Assembly: GCA_963721105.1 (NCBI GenBank)
Contig: CAVRHY010000007.1
Span: forward strand, 1-64,000
Reading direction: 5' to 3'
Length of the DNA: 64,000 bases
DNA from: Thermohalobaculum sp963721105
GTDB taxonomy: Bacteria > Pseudomonadota > Alphaproteobacteria > Rhodobacterales > Rhodobacteraceae
Part shown: one piece after another, positions 26,659-40,146 of the stretch
Layout of the letters: each line of letters starts with the position of its first letter
How positions within the stretch are numbered: the stretch's first letter is position 1
The notes under the pieces: model-generated
Told to the model about the DNA's origin: nothing
The model's input: only the letters and a program-made list of their open reading frames with translations
The model's database searches: none
Translations under genes and position numbers: made by a program

Positions 26659-27934
26659 TCACCTGCCGCGCAGCCCCCGTACCTCCATCACGAACCGGCT
26701 CGCCGGGATCGCCGGGATGCGCGAGAGGTCGACGCTCAGGTCCTGCTCGGGCAGCGAGTAGTCCAGCTCGCGCGCCAGGAAGCGCACCGCCTGCTTCATC
26801 AGGGCGATGGTCATCCACTCGCCGGGGCAGCGGTGGCCCTCGAGGTACGGCCCGGCGCCCTGTGGCACGAAGTTCCACGGGCTGCCGTCCCAGGTGGCAA
26901 AGCGCTCCGGCCGGAACGCCTCGGCGTCCTCCCATGTCCGCGGGTCGCGGTTGGTGCCGTAGAGGTCCAGCACCACCCACGCGCCCTCGGCAAAGTGTTC
27001 GCCGCGCCAGTCGAAGGGCTGCTGCACGCGCCCGCCGATGATCGGGAAGAACGGCGCCAGCCGCCGCACCTCCTGCACGAAGCGCTCGAGCTCGACGTCG
27101 CCCGAATCGTCGCCGTCCTCGTCCTCGTCGGCGGTGGCCAGCCGCGTGCGCCAGTCGGGATGCCGGTGCAGCGCCAGCGCGGCGTGCACGACGAAATGCG
27201 CGATCGCCACTGCGGGGCGGAACAGGTTGATCAGCTCGACGGCGGCGATCTTCACGGGCAGCAGGTCGCCCTCCGGGTCGCGGTACAGCGCAATGACTGC
27301 GCGCCGCCTGGTCGGCGCCGGGCGAGATCCGGCCGGCGCGCACGTCCTCGATCGCCCCCCGCGCCCAGCGCTCGTTCCGCGTCCGCAGCAACTCGCCCCG
27401 CACCCAGGCGCCGACGCCGACATCGCCGGCGCCCGTCACCATCGCGGCATAGCTCTCCGCGCGCTCGTCGGCCTCGGCGTCGGTCGGCGACAGCCCCGAC
27501 CAGCGCAGCACGGCGCGGCAGATGACGCGCTGCGCCAGCGCCAGCAGCTCGACCCGTCCGGCGCGGCCGGCGGCGGCGCGCCACTCGGCGGCGGCCATCT
27601 CGACGATGCGCGCCAGCGCCGCGTCGCCCATCAGGCTCATGAACATCTGCTTGCGGTGCCGGTGCGCGGCACCCGACAGCGCCTGCACGCTGCCATAGTC
27701 CTGCAGCAGCTTGACGACCGTGAAGGGCATCGCCTTCTTCCTGGTGAAGCGGTCGGGCGTGTAGAACATCTCCGCCGCCTCGGCGCCCACGACGAAGACC
27801 ACCGGCCTCAGCATCAGCCGCGTCCGGAACACGTCCGAACCCAGCTCCCGCCTCCGGTTTTCGGCGAATTCGTAGCCCTCGCGCAGGAAGGCGAGCGTGC
27901 TGTCGGGCGCGGTCGCCCGTGGAATGTCGTTCAT
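26659..27934 (-). CDS. CYP152-type cytochrome P450 peroxygenase (one frameshift)
   Basis: A P450 of about 420 residues. The heme-binding segment GHRCPGEWM supplies the thiolate Cys, and WNFVPQGAGPY precedes it. The I-helix reads LINLFRPAVAIAHF: an Arg-Pro replaces the usual acid-alcohol pair, the hallmark of the CYP152 fatty-acid peroxygenases (P450-BS-beta/SP-alpha), which use hydrogen peroxide without a reductase. FEWxxR/ExxR-equivalent EVRRLAPFFP is present. A one-base insertion near 27300 shifts the frame between QAAR and VIALYRDPEGD; both halves are otherwise intact. The likely reaction is alpha/beta-hydroxylation or decarboxylation of fatty acids. No redox partner gene is nearby, in keeping with a peroxygenase. 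Confidence 0.85.
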
Positions 27935-28030
27935 CGAGCTTTCCCTGCAGCTTACACCGGACAACTCTTCAGGTCGACCTCCGGTTCACGGGCGGGCGGT
28001 GCCGAGTGGTCCTGCCGGCCCGGCAGGGGC

Positions 28031-28516
28031 TCAGGGTGCGATGGCGACCTCGGCCTCGATCTCGACGGCGATGCGGAAGGGCAGCGCTGCCATGCCGACC
28101 GCCGAGCGGGCGTGCCGCCCCGCCTCGGGCCCCCAGAGGTCGAGGATCATCTCGGAGAAGCCGTTGATGACGTGCGGCTGCCGGTCGAAGCCGGGGGCCG
28201 AGTTGACCATTCCGAAGACGCGATGCCAGGCGACGACCCGGTCGAGATCGCCGAGCTCGCGCCGCAGGCTGCCAAGAATCGAGAGACCGGTCTTGCGGGC
28301 GAGGAGTCGCGCTTCCTCCACACCCACCTCGGCGCCCACCTGGCCGAAGGGACCGGCCAGCGACCCGTCCGGCTCCTGCGGTCCGTGACCCGAGACGAAC
28401 GCCCGGTCGCCGCGCACGCTGACCCAGGGAAACGGCAGGACCACGCCGCTCGGTGCCGCCAGCGCGGGCGGCAGGGTCAACCCGAGCGCGCGCAGCTTCT
28501 CGTCGATCCGCGGCAT
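28031..28516 (-). CDS. RidA/YjgF family protein
   Basis: A 161-residue protein of the Rid superfamily. Core features are LPFPWVSVRGDRAFVSGHGP, DRVVAWHRVFGMVNSAP and the C-terminal VGMAALPFRIAVEIEAEV. The conserved Arg that binds the carboxylate in true RidA (in an IEAxA context with a preceding R) is not obvious, so imine deaminase activity is uncertain; it resembles the YjgF-like subgroup linked to amino acid or amide catabolism. It starts at ATG 28516, 112 bases downstream of the dnaE2 stop, with the same orientation. Confidence 0.75.
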   Translation of the reverse strand: MPRIDEKLRALGLTLPPALAAPSGVVLPFPWVSVRGDRAFVSGHGPQEPDGSLAGPFGQVGAEVGVEEARLLARKTGLSILGSLRRELGDLDRVVAWHRVFGMVNSAPGFDRQPHVINGFSEMILDLWGPEAGRHARSAVGMAALPFRIAVEIEAEVAIAP

Positions 28517-28628
28517 GTGCCTCTCCCGTCGCGGCCGGACGGTAGCATGCTCGCCGATGCCGCGCCATTCCGGGCGGCGGCCCGTGCTCGCCGGCGATTG
28601 CCCGCCAGCGGGGCACCTGCGGCGCCGC

Positions 28629-31826
<3,198 letters not shown>

Positions 31827-31841
31827 GTTCCATATTTGTTC
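31827..31841 (-). promoter_or_regulatory. LexA (SOS) box of dnaE2
   Basis: GTTC-CATATTT-GTTC on the plus strand is an exact match to the alphaproteobacterial LexA site GTTC-N7-GTTC. It ends one base before the dnaE2 start codon. Upstream, TTGCCG and AAATAT with an 18-base spacer could form the promoter, which would put the transcript start at or near the ATG. Confidence 0.85.
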
Positions 31842-31874
31842 TAGTCCCGCCGAGTCGGCAAGGGGCCGTGGCCG

Positions 31875-31897
31875 GTAGGGCGGGGTTCCCCCCCGCC
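31875..31897. repeat. Palindromic repeat family 2
   Basis: GTAGGGCGGGGTTCCCCCCC followed by GCC is a GC-rich hairpin related to copies at 42592 and 51356. It lies between the divergent dnaE2 and pentapeptide-repeat genes. Confidence 0.55.
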
Positions 31898-31939
31898 AAA
31901 GCATTGCACCCGCCCAGCCCCTGCGTGACACTGGCGCCC

Positions 31940-33355
31940 ATGTCCGACGCGCCCGAAAAGCCACAGCTTCAGCCCGCCGCCACGAACCCGTGGTACGTGC
32001 TGATGACCGTGGCCGGGGAGCAGACGGGCACGGAATTGTCCGACATCGACAACGACCTGCACGCCCGCAACCGCCGCTACTGGAACGCCTGGGCGGCACA
32101 GGTGCTGTCGGATGAGGAGAAAGCCGCGTTGGTCGAGCGGGGCCGGGCCAGCGAGGACGACCTCGCGCCGCTGACCGAAGACGAGGCCGCCGCAATCGAC
32201 CGGGCGCTGGCCGACCGATGCCCCGACGCCGAAAAGCCGAATCCAGAAAACGGCCCCCACCTCCATGGTAACGGAGGTGGGGGCCGTTTTCTGCGCCCGG
32301 GGCTTCCTGTTCCCGCGCCCCGCCGACTTCCGGAGCGCCACCTTCTCCGGCCGCGCCGACTTCGAGAGCGCCACCTTCTCCGGCTTCACCCTCTTCCAGA
32401 GCGCCACCTTCTCCGGCCGCGCCGACTTCTCGAGCGCCACCTTCTCCGGCTTCGCCGCCTTCCAGAGCGCCACCTTCTCCGACTCCGCCGCTTCCGGAGC
32501 GCCACCTTCTCCGGCCCCGCCGTCTTCCGGAGCGCCACCTTCTCCGGCTCCGCCGACTTCCGGAGCGCCACCTTCCGACTACGCCGCCTTCGAGAGCGCC
32601 ACCTTCAATGGGACGCCCTACTTCAGCGATGCGACATTCAAGAGCAAGACGCTCTTCACCAATGCCGTCTTTCGACCGATCACCGAGGCCGACGATGGCC
32701 GCCCGAAAAATCGAACGGGCTTCCGCAGCCACGCCCGCCGCTGTTCTTCAACGCGACGCTGCACGAGGACACCGATTTCACCGATGTCGACTGGCCGCCG
32801 TGCCGGACGATGCCGACCCGAGACGCGCCGCGACCGCGCCATCGCCCACCGACGCGCCTACGAGCGCCTCAAGCTGCTGATGGACAGCCAGAAGAAGGTG
32901 GCCGACGAGCTGATGTTCCAGCGGCTGGAACTGCGCTGCCGCGAGGCGGAGACAGTGGGCGACTGGCAGCAGCGGGACTGGTGGGTGGCACGCGTCTCGC
33001 GCCTCTACGGGCTATTGTCGGATTACGGCTGGGACCCGGTGCGGCCGGCGACTGGCTGGCCGGCCTGATCCTGCCGGCTGGGCGCTCATCGGAATCGCCG
33101 AGTGGTGCGAGTTTGTCTTCTACGACTGGGTCATCCTCGCGATCATCCGCGCGAGAATCTCGGGTTGTGGCGATCGCTCTCGCTAAGCTTTTCGAACGTC
33201 TTCGGCTTCCTCGGCCTCAACCGCACCTTCCTGCGCGAGGAGATCCTGACGCTGACCGCCTTCTCCGAGGTCGTCTCGGCCACCCAGACGGTGCTCGGCC
33301 TGGTCCTGGTCTTCCTGCTGGGCCTGCGATCCGGAACCGGTTCCGGATCAAGTAG
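31940..33355 (+). CDS. Pentapeptide-repeat membrane protein (several frameshifts)
   Basis: An N-terminal segment (PWYVLMTVAGEQTG, NRRYWNAWAAQVLSDEEK, residues 15-75) precedes pentapeptide repeats of the type SATFS-GRADF, then a helical part (YERLKLLMDSQKKVADELMF, LRCREAETVGDWQQRDWW) and a C-terminal membrane segment (ATQTVLGLVLVFLLGLGL) ending NRFRIK. This domain order is a known family of pentapeptide membrane proteins. The frame changes at least five times: at the 21-bp hairpin near 32270, twice in the tandem repeats, near 32740 and near 33090-33340. Read through these shifts the order is complete, so consensus error is likely, but a decayed gene cannot be excluded. Function unknown. Confidence 0.6.
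   Translation: MSDAPEKPQLQPAATNPWYVLMTVAGEQTGTELSDIDNDLHARNRRYWNAWAAQVLSDEEKAALVERGRASEDDLAPLTEDEAAAIDRALADRCPDAEKPNPENGPHLHGNGGGGRFLRPGLPVPAPRRLPERHLLRPRRLRERHLLRLHPLPERHLLRPRRLLERHLLRLRRLPERHLLRLRRFRSATFSGPAVFRSATFSGSADFRSATFRLRRLRERHLQWDALLQRCDIQEQDALHQCRLSTDHRGRRWPPEKSNGLPQPRPPLFFNATLHEDTDFTDVDWPPCRTMPTRDAPRPRHRPPTRLRAPQAADGQPEEGGRRADVPAAGTALPRGGDSGRLAAAGLVGGTRLAPLRAIVGLRLGPGAAGDWLAGLILPAGRSSESPSGASLSSTTGSSSRSSARESRVVAIALAKLFERLRLPRPQPHLPARGDPDADRLLRGRLGHPDGARPGPGLPAGPAIRNRFRIK
32244..32293. repeat. Perfect 21-bp inverted repeat
   Basis: The arms CAGAAAACGGCCCCCACCTCC (the left one, 21 bases at 32244-32264) and its exact complement at 32273-32293 flank an 8-base loop ATGGTAAC. It lies in the pentapeptide gene exactly where the frame changes. 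It could be a real hairpin or a fold-back assembly artefact. Confidence 0.85.
32322..32610 (+). repeat. 30-bp tandem repeat encoding pentapeptides
   Basis: Nine copies of a unit containing GAGCGCCACCTTC recur every 29-30 bases. Each unit encodes two pentapeptides (SATFS and GxADF types). The slips of one base between units account for the frame changes. Confidence 0.85.
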
Positions 33356-33654
33356 GCCGCGCACGCGCAGCCCTTCAGGAAGCGTTAACGCTCAGAAAAA
33401 TCCCTTTGGAATGGGCGACCTCCTACGCCGTCGAGCTGCCCTGCCGGCAGGCCGAAGTCCCGGCCGGGGGTGCGCGTGCAGACGCTCCAGCAGTTCACCC
33501 TCGGGCCGGTTCGGCACGCTCCACGCTCGACAGCGATGGCGCCCGACCCTATCTCGAGGCTCCATTCCTGCCGACGTCGACAGCCTCCCTGGCGAACGAC
33601 AGGCTCACACCACAATCCCTGGGATCTGGCATCCCGCTGACAAGGATTTCAGAG
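33356..33654. other. Intergenic, no gene seen
   Basis: About 300 bases between the pentapeptide gene and the glycosyltransferase gene. Frames are open but have no start, ribosome site or recognisable motif. A short AT-rich stretch at 33385-33415 may hold the promoter for the glycosyltransferase gene. Confidence 0.3.
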
Positions 33655-34907
33655 GTGCCGGACAAGAAAGTCGTCATCATCGCCCCGAACGTCGGTCAGA
33701 CGATGGGTGGCGAGGCCATCAAGGCTTACCAGTTTTTCCTGCACCTGAAGTCTATGCGGCAGGATGTTACCTTGCTTGCTCACGCGCGCTCGAGAAAGCG
33801 GCTTGCTCACCTCTTTCCCGAGTCCGGCCCAGGGCCGGATATTCGGTTTGTCGAAGACGACTGGGTCCAGCTGGCCCTCTGGCGATCACGGATCTTTCGA
33901 ATTCCTTCTCACCCCTTATTTCCACCTGTTGGCGCGCAAGGAAATCCGCAAGATCGCTCCGCCCGGCCAGGGGCACGTCCTTCATTATCTCTGCCCGATT
34001 TCCCCGGTGGTTCCCCGTTTTCCCGTGAGAGGGTTACCGCGTCGTGATCGGGCCGCTGAACGGCAACCTCCGTTTTCCGCCCGCCTTTCGGGCGCGCGAG
34101 AGCGCTGGCGAACGTCTCAGCGGCACCTTTCACGGCGTCGTCCAGATCGTCCTTCGACTTCTCGGCGAGAAGAAGCGATACGATCGGGTCCTCATTTCCG
34201 GGGGAGAGCGGACGCGACACTCGCTCAGGCTGGGCGGATGCGTCGAGCAGCAAATGGTCGACGTGACAGACGCGGGCGTGGACGATCCGCTCGACGGCGG
34301 CGAGATCCCGGTCCATGCGGGCACCAATCACCGGTTTCTCTGTTCGGCTCGCCTCGTGAACTACAAGGCGGTCGACCTCGCCATCCGCGCCGTTGCCGCG
34401 GCGCAGGAGCCGGTCACCCTGGATATCTTCGGCGACGGTCCGTGTCGCGGCCAGTGGGAGGCGCTGGCAAGGGAGCTCTCGGTCGCCGACCGCGTGACCT
34501 TTCGCGGCTGGTACCCGCACGAAAACCTGATGAAGGAGCTTCCGGCCTATCGCGGTTTCGTCTTCTCGAGCCTCGCCGAGGCGAACGGGATCGTGATGCA
34601 GGAAGCCATGATGGCCGGCATTCCCGTCATCGCCCTGCGCTGGGGCGGCCCGGTCAACCTCGCCGACGATCGCGCGGCCGTCTTCGTCGAGCCGGACAGC
34701 GAAGCGGCGGTGGTAGCGGGCCTCGCCGCCGCCATGAGCCGGCTCGCCACGGATCCCGCCTTCGCCAACGCACTTGCCGGCCGGGCACGGCGGATCGCGA
34801 AACAACGCTTCACCTGGCCCGCGGCAATCGCGGCGTGGACCGATGCCTACGCCTGTCGCCGCGATCCGCCCGGGTCGCATTGCCCGGACGCAGGTCCGCT
34901 GCTATAG
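33655..34907 (+). CDS. GT4-type glycosyltransferase (two frameshifts)
   Basis: A GT-B glycosyltransferase of about 417 residues. The N-terminal domain starts KVVIIAPNVGQTMGGEA with the glycine-rich acceptor loop; the C-terminal domain has FLCSARLVNYKAVDLAI, LDIFGDGPCRGQWEAL and the nucleotide-sugar motif with the E-x7-E pair in AEANGIVMQEAMMAG. One-base insertions near 33893 and 34032 break the frame; correcting both restores a continuous protein through FEFLLTPYFHLLARK and VIGPLNGNLR. The start is a GTG at 33655. It probably transfers a sugar to a lipid or polysaccharide; donor and acceptor are unknown. It is a single gene, not part of a visible polysaccharide locus. Confidence 0.8.
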
Positions 34908-34974
34908 GCGCCCGCGACACGGCAGGCTGGCCCGTCAGCAGCCCGTCAGCAGAACGCAGCCGAGGAGCGCGACA

Positions 34975-36380
<1,406 letters not shown>

Positions 36381-36392
36381 CGCCGGCCGCGG

Positions 36393-36450
36393 CCTGCCCC
36401 TCGGCGGCGCGGGGCAGGGGCCCGGCGGGCGCGGCCCCGCGCCCGCCGGG
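36393..36450 (+). terminator. Two tandem GC hairpins after ahcY
   Basis: CCTGCCCC/GGGGCAGG with a 10-base loop (36393-36418) is followed by a perfect 14-bp stem CCCGGCGGGCGCGG with a CC loop (36421-36450). They begin 12 bases after the stop codon. There is no U-tract, so Rho-independent termination is not certain. Confidence 0.5.
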
Positions 36451-36788
36451 CGGCGTCCGCACCGCGGCGGATCGCGGCCTTTCCGGCGCCTCCACCGGGC
36501 GCTCTGCGGCCCGCTCCGGGCCGCCGGACGGGTCCGCGCCCCGCCGCGGCACCGCCACAATCGGCCCCGGCGCGCCGCCGCATTCCCGCCCGGCTTGACG
36601 TGCTCCGGTGGGCTTTCCTGCCACAGTCCGCACGAAAAATGGCACCGCCGCGCCCTTGGTCACTTTTCGTTCGGAAGCCGGCCTTTTTTCGCCCGAATCC
36701 TGCCTTAGCGAGACCGTCCGCAAGTGGTCGACGATTACACCGGCACACCCAGGCGGCCGGGGCCATCGTCGCGGGGATTGGAGGTCAC

Positions 36789-37250
36789 ATGGATGTTCTG
36801 ACGATCGCACGCGAGCGACAGGGCGCGCTGCGTGCGGAAATTGCAGAGATTGAAGAGTTCATCCGCATGGCGGATCGCCTGTTGGGCTCGGTCAATACCA
36901 CCGCCGGATCGCCCCCCGGGCGGGCTGAATGGGCCGGGAACGCCGAACAGGCCGGGCCCGCCAGGCAGGCCGAATCCGACTTGCAGGACGAGCCCGCAGC
37001 GCAGGCCGAGCCCGCCGAGAGCGGCGAATCGACCGATGATCCCGCAGAGGCCGACAGCGCCGAAGACGCCAAGGCTGCAGAGGTCGGCGAGTCGCCGGCC
37101 GCCGAGTCCGCGCCCGAGCCCGCGCCCGCGAATGAGCCGCTCGTGCGCAGGTTTCCCTGGACGAACGTCCAGCCGCCTCTGCATGCCGGCGGGACGGACG
37201 ACACCGCCGGTCCCACCCGGCGCAACCTGATGCGCCGCCACGCGAGCTGA
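36789..37250 (+). CDS. Hypothetical protein, N-terminal helix and acidic Ala/Glu/Pro-rich tail
   Basis: A 153-residue protein. Residues 1-35 (VLTIARERQGALRAEIAEIEEFIRMADRLL) split into two heptad-like helices, probably a short coiled coil. Residues 40-120 are low-complexity, acidic and rich in Ala, Glu and Pro, and the C-terminus ends FPWTNVQPPLHAGG with basic residues. Similar small proteins that begin with this helix are common in Rhodobacteraceae and have no known function. ATG 36789 is preceded by GGAGGT. It lies 340 bases after the ahcY terminator hairpins and is not in an operon. Confidence 0.6.
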   Translation: MDVLTIARERQGALRAEIAEIEEFIRMADRLLGSVNTTAGSPPGRAEWAGNAEQAGPARQAESDLQDEPAAQAEPAESGESTDDPAEADSAEDAKAAEVGESPAAESAPEPAPANEPLVRRFPWTNVQPPLHAGGTDDTAGPTRRNLMRRHAS

Positions 37251-37449
37251 GGCGCGAGGGGACCGGGCGGCGCACAGCCCTCGCGCCGCCCGGCTGCCCT
37301 CGCGACCGCCTGGCTCCCTCCTGCCGGCGCACCTGCCCCGACTGCGGGGCGCGGCCCGACCCGGTCGGCCCGACTTCCCGAAGCCCGTGAGGGATACCGC
37401 TTCCGCGCAAACGGACAGTCGACCCGCATGACCCGATCCGAAAGGCCCT

Positions 37450-37838
37450 AGCCAGCCAGCCAGCCAGGCCGCGCCCAGTCCCGCCGCGGCCAGCCAGACC
37501 GCGACGATCACGGCGGCGGCGACGCGCCCGGCCGCGCCCGCCGGGTCCGCCGTCATCGCCCCGGCCTGTGCGCGCAGCTCCGCCATGACGCCCGGCGGAA
37601 TCAGCCGGATCGCCAGCCACATCCCCAGCGGCACCAGCACGAGGTCGTCCAGCAGCCCCAGCACGGGGATGAAATCGGGGATCAGGTCGATCGGGCTGAC
37701 CGCGTAGGCGACCACCGCGACCGCCAGCGCCTTGGCGTACCACGGCACCCGCCGGTCTCGGGCGGCAAGCCACAACGCCGCCAGGTCGCGCCGCAGCGCC
37801 CGCGCCCAGCGGCGCAACCGATCCCCGAACCGCTCCAT
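37450..37838 (-). CDS. DUF1232/YkvA family small membrane protein (3' end uncertain)
   Basis: The protein starts at ATG 37838 with a basic helix (RRWARALRRDLAALWLAARD), then the DUF1232 signature WYAKALAVAVVAYAVSPIDLIPDFIPVLGLLDDL (shown in the sequence at residues 35-68), which contains the SPIDLIPDFIP core, and a C-terminal hydrophobic segment (AAAVIVAVWLAAAGLGAAWL). The family normally stops soon after the second membrane segment. Here the frame passes through a four-fold CTGG repeat at 37441-37470, where a four-base slip would give an immediate TAG, and then stays open antisense to the next gene. The end near 37450 is therefore an estimate. It is divergent from the histidine kinase gene. 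Confidence 0.7.
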
Positions 37839-37950
37839 CGCTGTCCTCCCGGTCGCAGCCCGCCGGCCTGCTGACCGGTTTGCCTGCCAACCGGTCGGCG
37901 TGATAGCACGCGCCGCGGCGACGATGCCGGCCGGAAGACGAGACGCACTG

Positions 37951-39183
37951 ATGGACAATGTCGACCGGATCGGCGACGAGGCGGCGCGCGTCCTCGCGAT
38001 CCCCTCCGTACCGCATATCCTCGACATCGTCTGCCGCTCGACCGGCATGGGCTTCGCCGCGATCGCCCGCGTGACACCGGGGCGCTGGATCGCCTGCGCC
38101 GCGCTCGACCACGTTCGGTTCGGCCTGAAATCCGGCGACGAGCTGCAGGTCGAAACGACCATCTGCCACGAGGTGCGCAACTGCGACCAGCGCATCGTCA
38201 TCGACGATGTCGCCGCCGACGCGCGCTGGCGCGAGCACCGCACGCCGCGCATGTACGGCTTCCGCAGCTATGTCTCGGTGCCGATCCGGCTCGGCGACGG
38301 CTCGTTCTTCGGCACGCTCTGCGCGATCGACCCGCAGCCGCGCCGGCTGGACGAGCCGCGCACGATCGCGCTCTTCGAGAGCTTCGCCGAGCTGCTCGGC
38401 CGCGAGATCGACGGCCTGGAGGCGCTCGATCAAAGCCGCGCCGCGCTCAGCGAGGAGCGCGAGACGGGGCGCCAGCGCGAGGAGTTCCTCGCCATGCTCG
38501 GCCACGACCTGCGCACGCCGCTGGCATCGATCATGTCGGGTGTCCGGATGCTGCGCTCGGGTAGGGCGGGCGACCGGGCCGACGAGATCATCGAGCTGAT
38601 GCAGGGCAGCCTCGAGCGGATGGACTCGATGGTCGAAACCCTGCTCGACCTCGCGCGGGCGAGCCTCGCCCACGGCATTCCCGTCGAGATCGAGCCCTGC
38701 GCGGCCCTGGGGGCCGCGCTTGCCCAGGTCGTCGACGAGGCTCGCGCCGCCAGCGGTCGCGAGATCGTCTCCACGCTCGACATCGCCGGCCCGGTCGCCT
38801 GCGATCCCGACCGCCTCTGCCAGCTCGCCGCGAACCTCATCGACAACGCCGTCGCGCACGGCGCCCCGGACACGCCCGTCCGCGTCGAGGCCGCGCGCGC
38901 CGACGGCACCTTCCGCCTCAGCGTCGCCAATGCCGGCCAGCCGATCCCGCCCGAGGTGCGCGACTCGCTCTTCCGCCCCTTCTTCCGCGGCCGCCGCCAT
39001 GGGAACGGCCACGGGCACGGCCACGACAACGGGCGGCCGAGCGGGCAGGGCGGCGCAAAGGGTGACGGCCTCGGCCTCGGCCTCTACATCGCCGCCCAGA
39101 TCGCCCGCGCCCACGGCGGCACGCTCTCGGTCGCCTCGGACGACACCGAGACCCGCTTCACCTTCGAGATGCCGCTGGCCTGA
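37951..39183 (+). CDS. GAF-domain sensor histidine kinase
   Basis: A 410-residue soluble kinase. An N-terminal GAF domain (residues about 20-165; TICHEVRNCDQRIVIDDV, YVSVPIRLGDGSFFGTLC) is followed by HisKA with the phospho-acceptor His in FLAMLGHDLRTPLASI and an HATPase domain with N-box LAANLIDNAVAHG and G-box GDGLGLGLYIAAQ. Between the F-box region and the G2 box lies an insert rich in His and Gly (GNGHGHGHDNG). There are no membrane segments, so the signal is cytoplasmic. There is no response regulator gene next to it. GGAAGACGAG upstream is a weak ribosome site; ATG 37924 is an alternative start. Confidence 0.85.
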   Translation: MDNVDRIGDEAARVLAIPSVPHILDIVCRSTGMGFAAIARVTPGRWIACAALDHVRFGLKSGDELQVETTICHEVRNCDQRIVIDDVAADARWREHRTPRMYGFRSYVSVPIRLGDGSFFGTLCAIDPQPRRLDEPRTIALFESFAELLGREIDGLEALDQSRAALSEERETGRQREEFLAMLGHDLRTPLASIMSGVRMLRSGRAGDRADEIIELMQGSLERMDSMVETLLDLARASLAHGIPVEIEPCAALGAALAQVVDEARAASGREIVSTLDIAGPVACDPDRLCQLAANLIDNAVAHGAPDTPVRVEAARADGTFRLSVANAGQPIPPEVRDSLFRPFFRGRRHGNGHGHGHDNGRPSGQGGAKGDGLGLGLYIAAQIARAHGGTLSVASDDTETRFTFEMPLA

Positions 39184-39593
39184 GACGCCGCCGGGTCGCA
39201 AGCCCGCCCGCACCGGTCCTGCACCGGTCCTCCTCACGCCTTGCCCGGCACGCCGCGACACCCTGCCGGCGCGCTCCGCCACCGGCCAGCCGTATGCCCG
39301 ACCGTCCGATCAGGTCACCCGGCCGCCAAGCCATGCGCCGGGCCTCCGGCCTGCCATGCGTGCGGCCCGCCTCCAAACCCCGGGCGCCTCGCCCACAATT
39401 CCGTGCGCGCCGCCGACGCCGAGCGCTCGTGTCACCGTCATCGCCCGGCTCGACCCGGCGCCCTCCCGCGGCCGCGCCTGGACGAGGAAGATCTAGCCGG
39501 CCGACGCCGCGTGCGTCCGCCCGACGCAGCCCGTCCTTGCCGCCTGGCCCGCATCCGGGCACTCTCGCCCGCAGCTGGGGAGGGGAGCCCGTC
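39184..39593. other. GC-rich intergenic region, no gene seen
   Basis: About 410 bases without a convincing gene on either strand. Long frames exist because of GC content, but none has motifs or a ribosome site. GGGGAGGGGA at the right end belongs to the next gene. Confidence 0.35.
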
Positions 39594-40146
39594 ATGACCG
39601 CAGCACTTGTCGTCCTGCCGCTGGCGAAGGACGTCGTCGACGTGCTGGAAAAGGCCCAGGGCGGGCTGCACGCCGGCCGCCCGGTGCCGCGCGCTCAGAT
39701 CGCCCTGCCGCTGGCCGATCTCGGCGACCAGCCCGACGGCGTGCTCGACGCGGTCAGGGCCGGGCTCCGCGAGGTCTCGACGGGCCCGTTCTGGGTCAGG
39801 ATCGAGGGCCTCGGCACGCTCGGCGGCAACGCGCCGCACACGCTCTATGCCCAGGCCGAGCTCGCCCGCGGCCTCAAGGACCTGCACGCGCTGGTCGGCC
39901 GCGCCGTGCGCGAGGCCGGCGTGCCGCTCGCCTACCGGAAATGGACCCCGCACGTGCCGCTCGCCCGCTTCGAGGCGCTCGGCCAGCACGACCTCAAGCA
40001 GATCATGAGCTTCCTGTCGCGCCGCGCCGCCCTGAGCGCCGGCCCGTTCCCCGTCACCGATTTCGCGCTGATCGCGCTCCGCGCCAGCCCCGGACGGCCC
40101 GGCGCCCGAGGTGCTGGAAACCTACCCCCTCGGCGGCCGCGCCTAG
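39594..40146 (+). CDS. 2H phosphoesterase-fold (ThpR/LigT-like) protein with degenerate active site
   Basis: About 183 residues with the length and layout of the bacterial 2'-5' RNA ligase (ThpR) family: ALVVLPLAKDVVDVLEKAQ, the first strand pair RAQIALPLADLGDQP, FWVRIEGLGTLGG and KWTPHVPLARFE. Active family members have two HxTx motifs; here the first lacks its His (AQIALPL) and the second reads HVPL. Nucleotidyl-phosphodiesterase activity is thus doubtful. A one-base insertion near 40094 changes frame before PAPEVLETYPLGG; the corrected stop is TAG at 40144. It converges with hslO, overlapping by two or three bases. Confidence 0.65.

Noticed and set aside
32322..32610. CRISPR-like regular 30-bp repeats
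   Set aside because: Units are contiguous with no unique spacers and they encode pentapeptides.
31827..32732. In-frame upstream extension of dnaE2
   Set aside because: The extension is antisense to the pentapeptide repeats and is low-complexity; the PHP domain starts at 31826 and the SOS box lies directly before it.
36735..38252. 505-codon minus-strand frame containing the DUF1232 protein
   Set aside because: Only the segment from 37838 to about 37450 is protein-like; the rest is antisense to the 36789-37250 gene or upstream of the start.
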